NCBI GenBank assembly: GCA_020747015.1 | Contig: JAGTJM010000068.1 | Span: forward strand, 1-64,000 | Origin: Pyrenochaeta sp. MPI-SDFR-AT-0127 | Taxonomy: Eukaryota; Ascomycota; Dothideomycetes; Pleosporales; Cucurbitariaceae | Reading direction: 5' to 3' | Length of the DNA stretch: 64,000 nt | Part shown: one piece after another, positions 11,385 through 21,585 of the stretch | How the letters are laid out: each line of letters begins with the position of its first letter | Numbering within the stretch: the first letter of the stretch is position 1 | The notes under the pieces: model-generated | What the model was told of the DNA's origin: nothing | The model's database searches: none | The model's input: the letters and a program-made list of their open reading frames with translations, nothing else | Program-made: the position numbers and the translations under genes

Positions 11385-13801
11385 TATGCTGATGTCTATT
11401 CTAAGCGTAGTCTATCAGGAGATTACAAGTTTCGAACCGCGGATCGGCAGATGGTATCTGACTCTGGTGGACAGAACAGTGTCCTATCATCACTGAGGAA
11501 GAACAAGAAGAGGAGGAATCAACCAACAACAAACACAATACATGCACATATGAATTTTCGATTACAGCAGGATACCCAACACCTGGCTCTCGACATTCCG
11601 GGATTTGACATTTTGAGGCGTTTCACGGAGTATCCAGTCGTTTTGTTTTGCACTTGCTCGACGCCCGCAAGAGCTGCACTTTTGCGTCGAGGCCAGGTCT
11701 GTTTTTTTATCATTTCCTCACTTTGCATCTGGGTTCTTGGTCTTTGACACACCAACAACCCCATATATTCTTTGTACATGAAACCTCATCAAATCACTGT
11801 ATTTGATATTCCATTCATTCATTCTGTCAATTGTTCATTACTTTGGGCATATCTTCTTGCACAGTTTTGTACAAGGCGGCATCCTCTCATTTTTGCATCA
11901 TGATCATCAAACGTATTTGATCAAGCACCATTCGAAGCTCGATATTATACATTCGCTCAGTAGATATGAACTCACGACCCTTTTTATTATTCTCTCGGCA
12001 TATAGCATCTTTTAGTCTACAGTCTTCGCCAAAGAAGACATTAACGAAACCCCTTGTAGTACGTAGCTCAATCAATCAATGAATCAAATGGTCCTATGAG
12101 GACTAGTGAAATCAAAAAAGATATTTATCTTCTGTCCCTGTCTTTAGCCTGTAAAATGCATGGTCGATACTGCTATCATATTCTATTATTGGCTGTATCA
12201 TGTTCACACCAAACAATACACTCCCCCCTGATCGCAGCAGGATGAGGTGTGCGGTATCACAGTCCGGTTCAACTGCGCTGTGCATCATTTCTCTGGTGTA
12301 AGTTGCGTGTTTGAAGACGGACAAGCTACTGGGCTGGAATAGCAGATATACAGCATACCTCCTTTTCAAACATGTTCAACACTCTGCTCAACTAGAATTA
12401 AGGGCTGTTGAAGGGTGCATTGCATGATCATCTCGAGTCTTCTAGTATACCAACTCTGTTCGAACAAAAGTGTAACAGAAAAGGTACACAACGCACCGCC
12501 GCTTACACCTGCAGGAATAGAATCCCAACCAACTTACCGTCCTAGAGGAGTAGTAAAAATATATATGCATCTAGGAGCCTCATAACCTCTCATCTCCTTT
12601 CCCTCACACTGCGCCAACACTCCCTTTCCCTCTAAATTTGTAAAAAAAAAACTCCCCCGATCCATCTCCCGTGCACCACATGTCCCTACACACTCTTACC
12701 AAAACACATTACCCTCCCCGAGTCCACTCTTACCAACCTTACCTCCACGGTAAGTCTAGCTAGTCCTCGGATCAGCGGCGCGAGTAAGCCCCCAAACCAA
12801 GGAAAAACCCGCAAAACCTTTTGGCTTACGTGCGCTCTAAGCGCCCGCACTACGCACTACTAATACCTTCCACTCTAAAACTTACCCCTCCCCGGGGACC
12901 CCCTGGCACATGCTGTGCGCGCGGCGTATTCTTCGCGACGAGGGAGGGGCGGAGTTAGTTGGGCGAACTCGGGTTCCGAACGCGCGGGGGGGGGGGGGGG
13001 GAAAGGGTGTGGAAAGGAGGGACTTTTGGTGTTTGAGCGTTTTTTTGTGAAGGGCTGATTTTTTGAGGTGAGGGGGAGTCCTAGGGTATCATCTTCGTCT
13101 TGATTTTCTATATTTTTACTTCCCCTTTTGTTTTGGTCTGGTTTATATTCGACGTACAGGGCAAACTGGAGGGGCGTGTTGCGTGGACGTGCTTTGCATG
13201 TGCGGGGGTTCTAAAATATGGAGACTTCCTAGGATAGCAGAGTGACTGATGTGGTAAGCTTGGTGATTGAATGATTTGCGGACGTGCAGATCCGAGGATT
13301 TGGGTTTGATGGGTTGTGTGCTTAGCTGGGACAAAGGGATGGGGGGCTAAGCAATGAGCTTGAATTTTTGCATAGTTGAGGTATGTATGCTGATTGAAAT
13401 GTAGGAGAAGTTGGACTAGAAGGGATGGGACTGGATTTGAGACTTTGTGATATGAATTCTGCTCTGTTGTAGATGAAGGCCGTTTTTGGAAAGAGAATTT
13501 CAAGAAGCTTTGAGTAGTAGTGAGCTGTGTTACTATGATGGAGTCAACCAGGACCTATGCGAATTGACCGACAGAGCATCCCTCTGTTCGAAAGCATCAT
13601 AAGTGTCCAAACGCCATGTGTGCAGATGATGCATCCTTGCCCAAACGCCGTTGCTATGCATGAGTATTTCGTACGAGCCTTTCCAAACGCCAATGTGTTG
13701 CCCCAGGAAAGAGTACTTTCCCAGTAATAGAAGCTGTGTAAGGACCAAAGACACTGAGCCTTGATCAACACAGAACGATACCCATAGAATCTTGCGACAT
13801 C
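11385..13801. other. Long intergenic region, no gene seen
   Basis: About 2.4 kb between the J-domain gene and the TAF11 gene. The left half is T-rich with A/T tracts. The right half (12600-13100) changes to C-rich then G-rich and contains a 16-G run. Short frames on either strand have skewed His/Pro/Ser composition and no homology signature. An unannotated non-coding RNA cannot be excluded. Confidence 0.4.
12986..13001. repeat. Homopolymer run of 16 G
   Basis: Sixteen consecutive G on the plus strand follow a CGCGCG step. Such a tract can slip in replication or sequencing, and the exact length in the genome should be treated as uncertain. Confidence 0.95.
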
Positions 13802-14883
13802 TCAACGAAAGAGTCTTCTTCCACCTGTTCTCCCCATCGTCCTCTCCACGCCCTCCAGACTCATGCCTGCAAAGCCGGCACCACCCCCATCTCGGTCTCG
13901 CTTATACCGTCGCAGTGCTTCTCGAAGATGTGCCGGTGTCAGTGGACCCTTGTCAGTCTGCTTGAGCCTCTCCTGCAAGCTTGCGTCTTTGTTGATTTCC
14001 TTCCACAGACTCTCGCTCCGATCTACCTGATTGAAATACCAGCCTGCAGACTGGATATCGGTGTTGGTGGGCTTGTTACGGTCATCTTTGATATGTGCAC
14101 TTGGTCTCTGCAAGCTCTGCATCAAGATTGGGGGTGGCAGCTTCTCATTCGGATGATGTGTCTTTACAGCTTGCCATTCGTCGCGGACCGTGAGCGCGCG
14201 GTCGATGAGTTCGCCGAGAAAAGACTTTGCATACGACGTAACAGCGATGATGACGGGCTGGGGGACGGATTGTGAGAGGGTTTGATTGACGAGCTTGCGG
14301 ACTGTTTCGCGCTTGAGGCGGATACGGCGATAGGTTGCGTAGCGTTCTTGCTGTGCAGGTGTCATGTACTCCATGAGCATTCTGTCGTTGTCAGCCAATT
14401 GCACACATATTACAGCCAGTGAAGAGTATAACGGTACCGTTCATGATCCTTCTCCAGTTTCCGACGGTCTTCTGCTGTCATGCCGCCCTCTTCCATGGCC
14501 ATGCCCATCTCCTCGCCCATATCGTCGTCATCCTCTTCTTCTTCGTAGTCCTGCCCTTCACCGTCACCACCTACCGCACTCCGTCCATCTGCACCCTTTC
14601 CACCCCTCACACTCGAACCTGCGACACTTCCACCATCTCCAGTATCGCCTTTCCTTCTGCGTTTCTTTCCCCCAACACCGTTCACGACTGAAGTCGTAGC
14701 TACGCTATCCAGGGACGGGGAGCGGGAGAAGCGCGGCGAGCCGACGCTCTCGGCGTCTGGAGAGAATGCATTGCGCAGATTTGAGGGTTTGCGCCTCTTG
14801 TTGGGGTTTGCGCTGGAGATGGAGGAGATGCTGGAGCGCTTTCGGGGGACATTAAGGTGTGGAAGCGGAGGAGGTGAGGCCAT
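13802..14883 (-). CDS. TAF11: TFIID subunit TAF11 (TAFII28-like histone fold)
   Basis: Exon 1 14438-14883 and exon 2 13802-14381 give 341 residues. The 56-bp intron has a GTACCG donor, CTGAC branch and ACAG acceptor, and frame is kept (HE-R-ML). Residues 1-110 are a basic, Ser-rich tail. An acidic patch of Glu/Asp follows at about 110-130. The conserved histone-fold region starts near residue 155 with the TPAQQERYATYRR segment, continues through the VIIAVTSYAKSFLGEL helix and ends at about 325 with PLTPAHLREALRRYK. That last segment matches the family's terminal PL-x-P-x-H-x-REA-x-RR helix. An insert of about 70 residues separates the last helix from the others, as seen in fungal orthologues. 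The protein pairs with TAF13 in TFIID, acting in the nucleus in RNA polymerase II initiation. Confidence 0.9.
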
Positions 14884-15342
14884 GGTGGCCTAGACTATCT
14901 TCCTTTTCAGCTCTTGATACCGGAAGAGAGTGGTGCTAGCGTGGTGATGTATACGAGTGATGAGTTGGGTTGGTAGTTCAAGTCACGAGCTTTCGTGAGT
15001 CGGGGACGTCGCGATCGACGCCAAGCAAACGGTCGCGTCCTGCTGGCGCGGTGATGGCCTACGCGTGCTGCTTTACCTACATCAACGCGACGAGCGCCCA
15101 CGCATTGCTGGTGCTATGAACAGTTGCCAGCATCTATAACGCATCTCACACAGCTCTTCACATGTCACGCTTCGTCTCTAGTCTCAAGGCCAAAGCCATC
15201 AATGACCGTCCCACAACCACAACTCCATTTCTAGCAACAACAGTCTAGTCTAGTAAATAAGGAATCTAACCGCAGATTTCAGTCTTCCAAGCGTGTGCTT
15301 TCCATCATGCTCGTCCTCTCATAGGCTCTCCTTACGCGTCGG
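14884..15342. other. Intergenic, TAF11 promoter side
   Basis: Holds the upstream region of TAF11 and the 3' side of a doubtful small minus-strand gene. No other feature seen. Confidence 0.35.
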
Positions 15343-15630
15343 TCATAGGAAAAACACCGCCCTCCATCTCGGACTGCGCTGGGCATCCTCATTTCTGCCC
15401 ACGCACAAATCTTCTGGCTCTTCCTCCATGAAGTCCTCCATGATAACATCCCCATCGCCATCCGTCCTGAAAGCGCTATTTTGGGCATCTCTCATACCTG
15501 TTTGCTCGTGATCCTCCGGGCGCTGCACAGGACCTCCAATCGGGGACCTGCCATCCCTGCCCGTTCCCCCGCGTCTGCCTTCGAGAATGCCACATACCGC
15601 AGTGATTAGTGGCACAAGGTCCATAGCCAC
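15343..15630 (-). CDS. Possible small acidic protein (95 aa)
   Basis: A frame from an ATG at 15630 runs for 95 residues. It has a hydrophobic start, a Gly/Arg-rich middle and a strongly acidic segment near residues 57-75 (DGDGDVIMEDFMEEEPED). The acidic stretch reads like real protein rather than a shadow, but there is no family match. A second frame (15279-15488) overlaps its end with a plausible basic C-terminus, so an unseen intron could join the two. Existence is uncertain. Confidence 0.3.
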   Translation of the reverse strand: MAMDLVPLITAVCGILEGRRGGTGRDGRSPIGGPVQRPEDHEQTGMRDAQNSAFRTDGDGDVIMEDFMEEEPEDLCVGRNEDAQRSPRWRAVFFL

Positions 15631-16265
15631 ATCTAGTCTCTACTTAGTTTGACCATCCTAGCCGTCATCGCCATACATTACCTACCACTCGTCAACAGCA
15701 AAGCAGCATTCTGTGATGGAGACATAACCCACGTAAATTAAGTCTCCAGAATGTGATCCAGTAGCCTTAAAACCAAGACTTTTTGGTTTTCAGCGTGCTA
15801 TTCTCCTTCAGACGTCACTTTCGCGTCTTTTGCCTGGAAACTGCAAACGAAAAGTCGCGTCCTTCATAGTACTTATAGACCAGATGCTCGCATATCGCCC
15901 CACACCATGTAGCCAAGTCCCTTGCTAGGCCCGTTGAGGCAGTCTCCTGCCCATACCGTGTAACTCTACCAGTCGCTCGGGTGGAACCTTCTAGGCAATC
16001 GTTTTCGGTAGCCTGGCTCCCAAAGGAATCTGTGGCAGGGTCCTGTTCGACTATTTCCTACAGCCTTCCAAACATGATATCTTTCTTGCAATTTTGTTTT
16101 CGAAGAACAAGTTCTCTTCTTTAAAGACTCCGTTCTATTGCGCTAATGGCATGCGCATCACCAGTTGCACCATTATGCGGGAAGCATGTACAAGGGTAAC
16201 ACTCCTGTTTCATTTCAAAACAAAATCGACTTACTTCATGCCTGATGCGCTTATTATAAGCTCCC
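15631..16265. other. Intergenic, no gene seen
   Basis: Upstream of the first HET-domain gene. No long frames or repeats. A 5' exon of that gene could lie here but none could be supported. Confidence 0.4.
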
Positions 16266-18350
16266 GTGGGCACTAGAAATATATGTCTTCCACGGCTGAC
16301 AGCAACTATCAGGGCGCAATTCGAATATGCGGACAGCTTGGGCGCCCAACACATTCGCCTACTTGACCTCAAATATGGGAAACAAGATGAAAATGTTCAA
16401 TTTAGCATTCAGAAATATCCCTTAAGCGCAGCTCCAGATTATATCGCCCTATCATACACATGGGGTAACACTAAAGACACTGTCCCAGTCCTTTGTGAAG
16501 GCAAGACTATATTCATCACGCGAAGCCTACGAGAAGCCCTTTTGCATTTAAGAGATAGGCGGAAGGCTTTAGTGAGGCACACATTGCCTAACAGAAGTGT
16601 TACACGTCCTCTGTACCTCTGGGTTGATGCCATATGTATTCGCCAATCAGATACGAAAGAGAAGAGCTATCAAGTCGGTCGCATGGCGCTCATCTACCAA
16701 CAAGCATGTAAGGTCATTGTTTGGCTAGGTCCAGCGGATAAATCCAGCGATACAACCATGGATTATGTAAATACTCTGGGGGCGAAAGCAGAGGCTTGTG
16801 GCTTGGATCGGGGCATCGATCCATACCGAGAAATTTGGCAAGAAATAGCTTCCAAGCCGCGAGCAGTTGCTGCCCGCGACCGATCCAACATCTACATGCA
16901 GTCCGCTCGTGGTAAGATAACTACTATTAATAGACAAGCAATGCAGGACCTGTTCTATTCAATATGCGGTCAGTATGAGCAAGAAAATCTCATTCCCATC
17001 GAAGGTATGAAGCACTTGTTCACACGGCCGTGGTGGGGACGAATATGGGTTCTTCAGGAGGTTACCATTCCACTAGAGACCGAATTTGTTTGTGGGACCA
17101 AGCGAATTGCCAGGCGTCGATGTAGCGCTGCAATTCACGCTTACGCTGCTCTGTGGAATGTCCTTCTGTCGCCACAATTTGAATCTGGGTTATCATCATA
17201 TCAGCGATCAATATTTTTCGCGTGCTTTCAGCACAGACCTATGATCATGCTGCATTCGTGGCACGTCTACAGATTTGACAGGTTTCCGCTGGCAGCCTTA
17301 CTCCGCTTGACTTGTGTTGGCAGTCACAGCCCTCGACGACATGGACCCTATCACTTAGACTCAACCGACCCCCGGGACAAAATATACGCTTTGTTGAGTA
17401 TAGCAGCGGATCGTAAGGAGTTAGAGCGTATGGGGGTCTTTCCAGACTATGCAAAGTGCAAGAACGAAACGTACATGACGACCATGGCGGCCCTACTTGA
17501 GCAAGGTCACATATCGCTTTTGTCGTTCTGTAATATCTCTACAGCCCTGTCTGACCTGCCAACATGGGTGATGGACTGGACCAAGTCCATGACACATGGA
17601 TTGCAAGACATCGAAAACGATCATATCACCGTCTATCCTAAGTTCAGTGTATCGGGGCCGGGTCCATATCCAAAAATCATCGTCATAAGATCTGATGGTG
17701 TTATCTCAGTTATAAGTTACATGTATGACGAGGTTTACAAAGTGGGCACCTTTCCTGATCGAACGTCAAGCCGTGAAGTACCCCTCCTCGAGACGTTTTC
17801 GTGGCCAGTGGAGTGGCTGACTAAACTTCTTCACCTTACCTATTTCAAAAAAAGACACTACAGTTCATTTCTTGATCAGTTGAAAGCATCGACTAGGACT
17901 TCCATTGGAGGGGTTGGGTTTGGCCCTGATAAGCGACTCACAAGAGTTGGGGATGACCGTCTTCGCGACGCCATATCTCTTCTTCGGAGCAACGTGAGCA
18001 GGATCAAGCCTAGATACCTCAAATATCAAATTGAAAAACACCTTAACGGAAAGAGTGTCGAGAATGAGACAGCGTTCAAAGCCTGGCTAGGCAGGAAATT
18101 AGACAATGAAATCATCGGAAAGAGTTCGACTCGATGTCCATGTGTCACCGCAAAAGGTCATCTAGCCCTCAGCTCCCAGCATGTTCGTCAAGGCGATGTC
18201 ATTGCGCTACTTCGGGGGGCACAAGTTCCGTTCATCCTCCGGCGACACAGCGAAGGGAGATATCAGATTGTTAGCGAAGCTTATGTTGACGGTATCATGG
18301 ACGGAGAAGCAATGGATCTTTCCAAGTGTCAAGCTATAAAGATAGTATAG
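16266..18350 (+). CDS. HET-domain (heterokaryon incompatibility) protein 1
   Basis: A single-exon frame of 694 residues. The HET domain (Pfam PF06985 type) is shown by YIALSYTWG (residues 59-67), the LWVDAICIRQ motif (118-127) and KVIVWLG (149-155), followed by the FTRPWWGRIWVLQEV block near 250. The C-terminal end has the segment that recurs in this subfamily, LALSSQHVRQGDVIALLRG, then an FILRR..YQIVSEAYVDGIMDGEA type ending. Proteins of this class mediate non-self recognition and programmed cell death in fungal fusions, or have unknown roles; the function here is not shown. There is no NACHT or WD-repeat partner domain. The upstream start is not certain, because the region before residue 19 does not resemble a HET N-terminus. 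Confidence 0.9.
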   Translation: MGTRNICLPRLTATIRAQFEYADSLGAQHIRLLDLKYGKQDENVQFSIQKYPLSAAPDYIALSYTWGNTKDTVPVLCEGKTIFITRSLREALLHLRDRRKALVRHTLPNRSVTRPLYLWVDAICIRQSDTKEKSYQVGRMALIYQQACKVIVWLGPADKSSDTTMDYVNTLGAKAEACGLDRGIDPYREIWQEIASKPRAVAARDRSNIYMQSARGKITTINRQAMQDLFYSICGQYEQENLIPIEGMKHLFTRPWWGRIWVLQEVTIPLETEFVCGTKRIARRRCSAAIHAYAALWNVLLSPQFESGLSSYQRSIFFACFQHRPMIMLHSWHVYRFDRFPLAALLRLTCVGSHSPRRHGPYHLDSTDPRDKIYALLSIAADRKELERMGVFPDYAKCKNETYMTTMAALLEQGHISLLSFCNISTALSDLPTWVMDWTKSMTHGLQDIENDHITVYPKFSVSGPGPYPKIIVIRSDGVISVISYMYDEVYKVGTFPDRTSSREVPLLETFSWPVEWLTKLLHLTYFKKRHYSSFLDQLKASTRTSIGGVGFGPDKRLTRVGDDRLRDAISLLRSNVSRIKPRYLKYQIEKHLNGKSVENETAFKAWLGRKLDNEIIGKSSTRCPCVTAKGHLALSSQHVRQGDVIALLRGAQVPFILRRHSEGRYQIVSEAYVDGIMDGEAMDLSKCQAIKIV

Positions 18351-18720
18351 CAAGATCTCCGTATTTACATATTCCACACCCAGTATCATTGGCAACGTGG
18401 TAAAGAATAGAAATGAAAGGCACTGCTAAGGGCTTCTATGGGACTTTTGGATGTAACTGAATTGAAACAGTTGTGAGCGGGGTACGATGTGTGCCATGTG
18501 CATCAAAGATTGGTACCAACGATCGTATTTCATAAGTCTAATGGTCATACAAACAAAATCTAAAACTGAAACAAAAGGAGTGTGAATATACAGGAAAGAA
18601 AGAGCAAATCCGCGAAAACACTTAAACATTCGATCTAGGTGGTCCGTTCAAGCAGCGCGTCCGCTGCCTTTCGTGATGCCCACCATTATCCACTCGCTGT
18701 CGTTGCTTCCAGTGAGGTTC
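18351..18720. other. Intergenic between convergent genes
   Basis: 3' flanks of the HET gene (+) and the PAN-like gene (-). No feature seen. Confidence 0.4.
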
Positions 18721-19570
18721 TTAGATAGAGCAGCCGACATCGTAGGCGACAAATGCGTTCTTCTGAGCAGCATTAGTCGGGGCTGGGATGGCTGAGGCAG
18801 CAACCGAGTAAAGACGGCAGACGAAAGCATTGTCAACATTGCCAAAGGTGAAGCTATTATGAAGTCAGCAAATATGATCATCGATAATCAGCAGCGTTCG
18901 ATCAAAGCACTTACCTCTTGCAGTTGGTGTTGGCGCTGCACTGGGCTTTGCAGGCATCCGCAGATGTAGCAGTCGGAGTAGCAATGGGCTGATTGTTGGT
19001 GCTGCCCGCAGGCTTGGAGCCGCAGGTTTGGGCTTGGGCATTGTTGGGGGCTTGCTTATTTTGGGCAACCGATCTTTGCTGGCGACCGGAGCCTGCTCCT
19101 TGCTGTTGGCCATTGGAGCTTGAGGCTTGGCCATTAGAGTTAGAGGCCTGGCCGTTCGAGTTCGAAGTCTGACCATTAGAGTTTGAAGTCTGCCCATTGG
19201 AACTCGTAGCCTTGCCAGTGGGGTTGCTTGAAGTTGGTTTCACGCTGGGAACAGAAGTGCATGCCTTGTCATATGCGACGAGGTTGGTGCTAGACTGTTT
19301 GGGAATCGCAGAAGCCGCGGTAGAGAATAGCTTGCACTGAATGGTGTTGTCGACTAGGCCGAAGATGAAAGACTTGCATGCAGAGTTCGCATTGCACTGA
19401 GACTGGCAGTCGGCTGTGGTCTGGATTCCAGAAGGCTGGCTGATTGGCTGAGTGTTCGTGTTACTGCCGCTTGGAGCAGCGCCGCAAGTGTTGGCGCGAG
19501 CCATCAAAGGAGAACCAGATACAATGGCGAAGATTGCAGAGGCTGCAGTGAGTGCGGTGAAGGAGTGCAT
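18721..19570 (-). CDS. Secreted protein with two PAN/Apple-like modules
   Basis: Exon 1 18915-19570 and exon 2 18721-18853 give 262 residues. The 61-bp intron has a GTAAGT donor, TGCTGAC branch and AATAG acceptor, in phase 2. Residues 1-19 are a signal peptide. Two Cys-rich modules follow: about residues 28-107 and about 180-262. They share the same order (CG...P..QP......ADC/AC...C..N..CKSF.FG.VDN...C.L.S.AASAIP....AYD..C), which points to internal duplication. The intron falls within module 2, at its CKS motif. The linker (about 115-180) is rich in Ser, Asn, Gly and Gln and contains four to five heptad-like TSNSNGQ/ASNSNGQ units. A carbohydrate- or protein-binding surface role is inferred from the PAN-like pattern. 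Skipping the intron would truncate module 2. Confidence 0.85.
19060..19200 (-). repeat. In-frame tandem repeat in linker (about 21-bp units)
   Basis: Four to five near-identical 21-bp units encode the S-N-G-Q linker of the secreted PAN-like protein. Such coding minisatellites change length by slippage, so allele length may vary among strains. Confidence 0.75.
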
Positions 19571-19698
19571 GTTGCTGGTTGATGGAGTGGTTGAGAACGA
19601 ATGTTCAGAAGCGAATGAGATAGATGAGTTGGAAGTTGGAATGAGATGTGAGGATCGAGTGTGATGTGATGAAGCTATTGTACTGGGACGCAGTCTCT

Positions 19699-19706
19699 AC
19701 TATATA
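19699..19706 (-). promoter_or_regulatory. TATA box candidate
   Basis: The minus strand reads TATATAGT about 130 bp before the ATG at 19570. Spacing and strand suit the PAN-like gene. Confidence 0.4.
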
Positions 19707-21585
19707 CTCACGATAATGGCATGACTCTTCCTGAAGACCATACAACAGCATCCCTATTCCGCAGCAACATGACCATCCTCAACAGAGCTTACGAAGATTC
19801 TACTACGTAGAAGCTGACGCATCACCAAAATAGTCAGAGCGCACCTAAATGGAGAACACGCCTAGAATGATAGTGCGGAGATAGATTTTGGTCGCAAAAG
19901 CGGTGGAGTGGATGGGTGTACGTGGCTTGCCCTAGCGTGTTTTGGGCAAGAAACAGTTACCAGCGACTCTTCAGTGCGATCTTGTGACAGAAGGCATGAA
20001 TGCCCCTTCTGTTTCTCGATTAGCTTTTGCATTGACAGTAGTACACCTATTCGGCCCTTTTCGTGCATGAAATCATATTCTTGGGATGAAACACAAGCTT
20101 TGGGCTAAGCCATCCAAGCGTCCACGTATGCCTGGCACGTGACTTGGTTATGGCTCTCATAATAGGGGTGCATAGAAATCCAATGTGGATATGGTCATGA
20201 TTTTCGACGTAATGAGATACGAGTCCAAACGACGTCTACTAGGATACACTATGGTGCTTGTTGGGGCTGTGGCGAGCATTATATCAAGCCTAATGCAGGA
20301 CACTACGTCCCCTGGCTGACGCATTTACACTCCAAATTTGGTCCATGTGGGCTATATGGCGATGCTAAGCAAAAGGAAACCAACGCCAGTAACAAACTGT
20401 GAAAGCTTGTTTTTATCATGAAAAAGGTCAAAGAAACTTGAAAACCTTTCACATTGAGATTCCGATGCTGTGTAAGGCGAATAGAACTGCATCACTGCAA
20501 TATTTCGAACCTGAAGTATCCTGCCGGGCCACTGAGACCCGAAGAGTATGTAATTTCAAGCCAGAACCAAAGGATATCCATCATCTCTACATTGAGATTT
20601 TTGCAGAGGGCCAGGTGTAAATGCGTGAAAGAGATTGGCCAATATCCAAGTTCATGAAAGGCTTTAACATACTATCACCTATACCTATGTACTGTTGTCT
20701 TCATTCCGTTGATTTTGTTACAGCCTCGATTGCAGGAGCTTTTGCTCCGTGGCAAGCGAAGAGGCATTGCAGTGCCGTTTTACTTCTTCCCATCACTGTT
20801 CTGACCCGCTCGAGATCGCTCAGACCTTGCACCTTGGTCGTCGCACGTAATCATTTGACTTCAACAATCGTTGAGACGAAGTGACTTACGTCTAGCTACT
20901 AATTTGAACCATCATTTGCATCTTCATTTCCTGTGGCTTACATGCACGACATACGTAATTATCTTAGCAGCTGAGATCTTCGATTGATGAATCGCTGTAG
21001 CTCATGCGCTATTTCTTTTGAATATCTCTATGCGTCAACTCTTGCATTATCGTCATAGCAAGGTCGGATTTTGCCGTTTGCGTATTGACAGACGCATGCC
21101 ATTGTAGACCTTGCTCCGCGACTGCGTTCGCTAACGATCTGAATACGCATGTATGGTAATCTGTGTGCTTGCTGGTTCCCTAACTTCCTGATGCTCCACC
21201 TTAGAACAGTGCGTCTCTTACTCCAACTCGAGATTGTTCTGATCTGATGTCAATGATATTGCCACGGCACAAAGAATGGCAGAGTGGGGCGTCTCCCTTT
21301 TGAGGAGCGCTTTTCATGGACTATGTCAACGAAGCCCTCGTTAGCACTTTGCGCCTTAGCGCCAGCCTCGTCACGCTTTAAGTTGATTCGGACCCACAAT
21401 ATGCGAGTGCACCACGTAATCTTGGTCAATGTACGGGACAACAACGTATCGGCTGACGAGGCATGTTTGAACTCACAGAAGAATTTTGAATTCTGCATTC
21501 TTGAGTCGAAATGAAACAAGCTTTCATCGCAAATGTGCTGAGGGTTTATCATTTCTAGCGTATTATTCTGGTCATACACACAACC
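19707..21585. other. Intergenic, no gene seen
   Basis: About 1.9 kb with only short frames and normal composition. No inverted repeats or transposase-like frames were noticed. Confidence 0.4.

Noticed and set aside
13108..13503. 131-codon minus frame in the J-domain/TAF11 gap
   Set aside because: Rich in His, Pro and Ser, no domain, no splice or start context.
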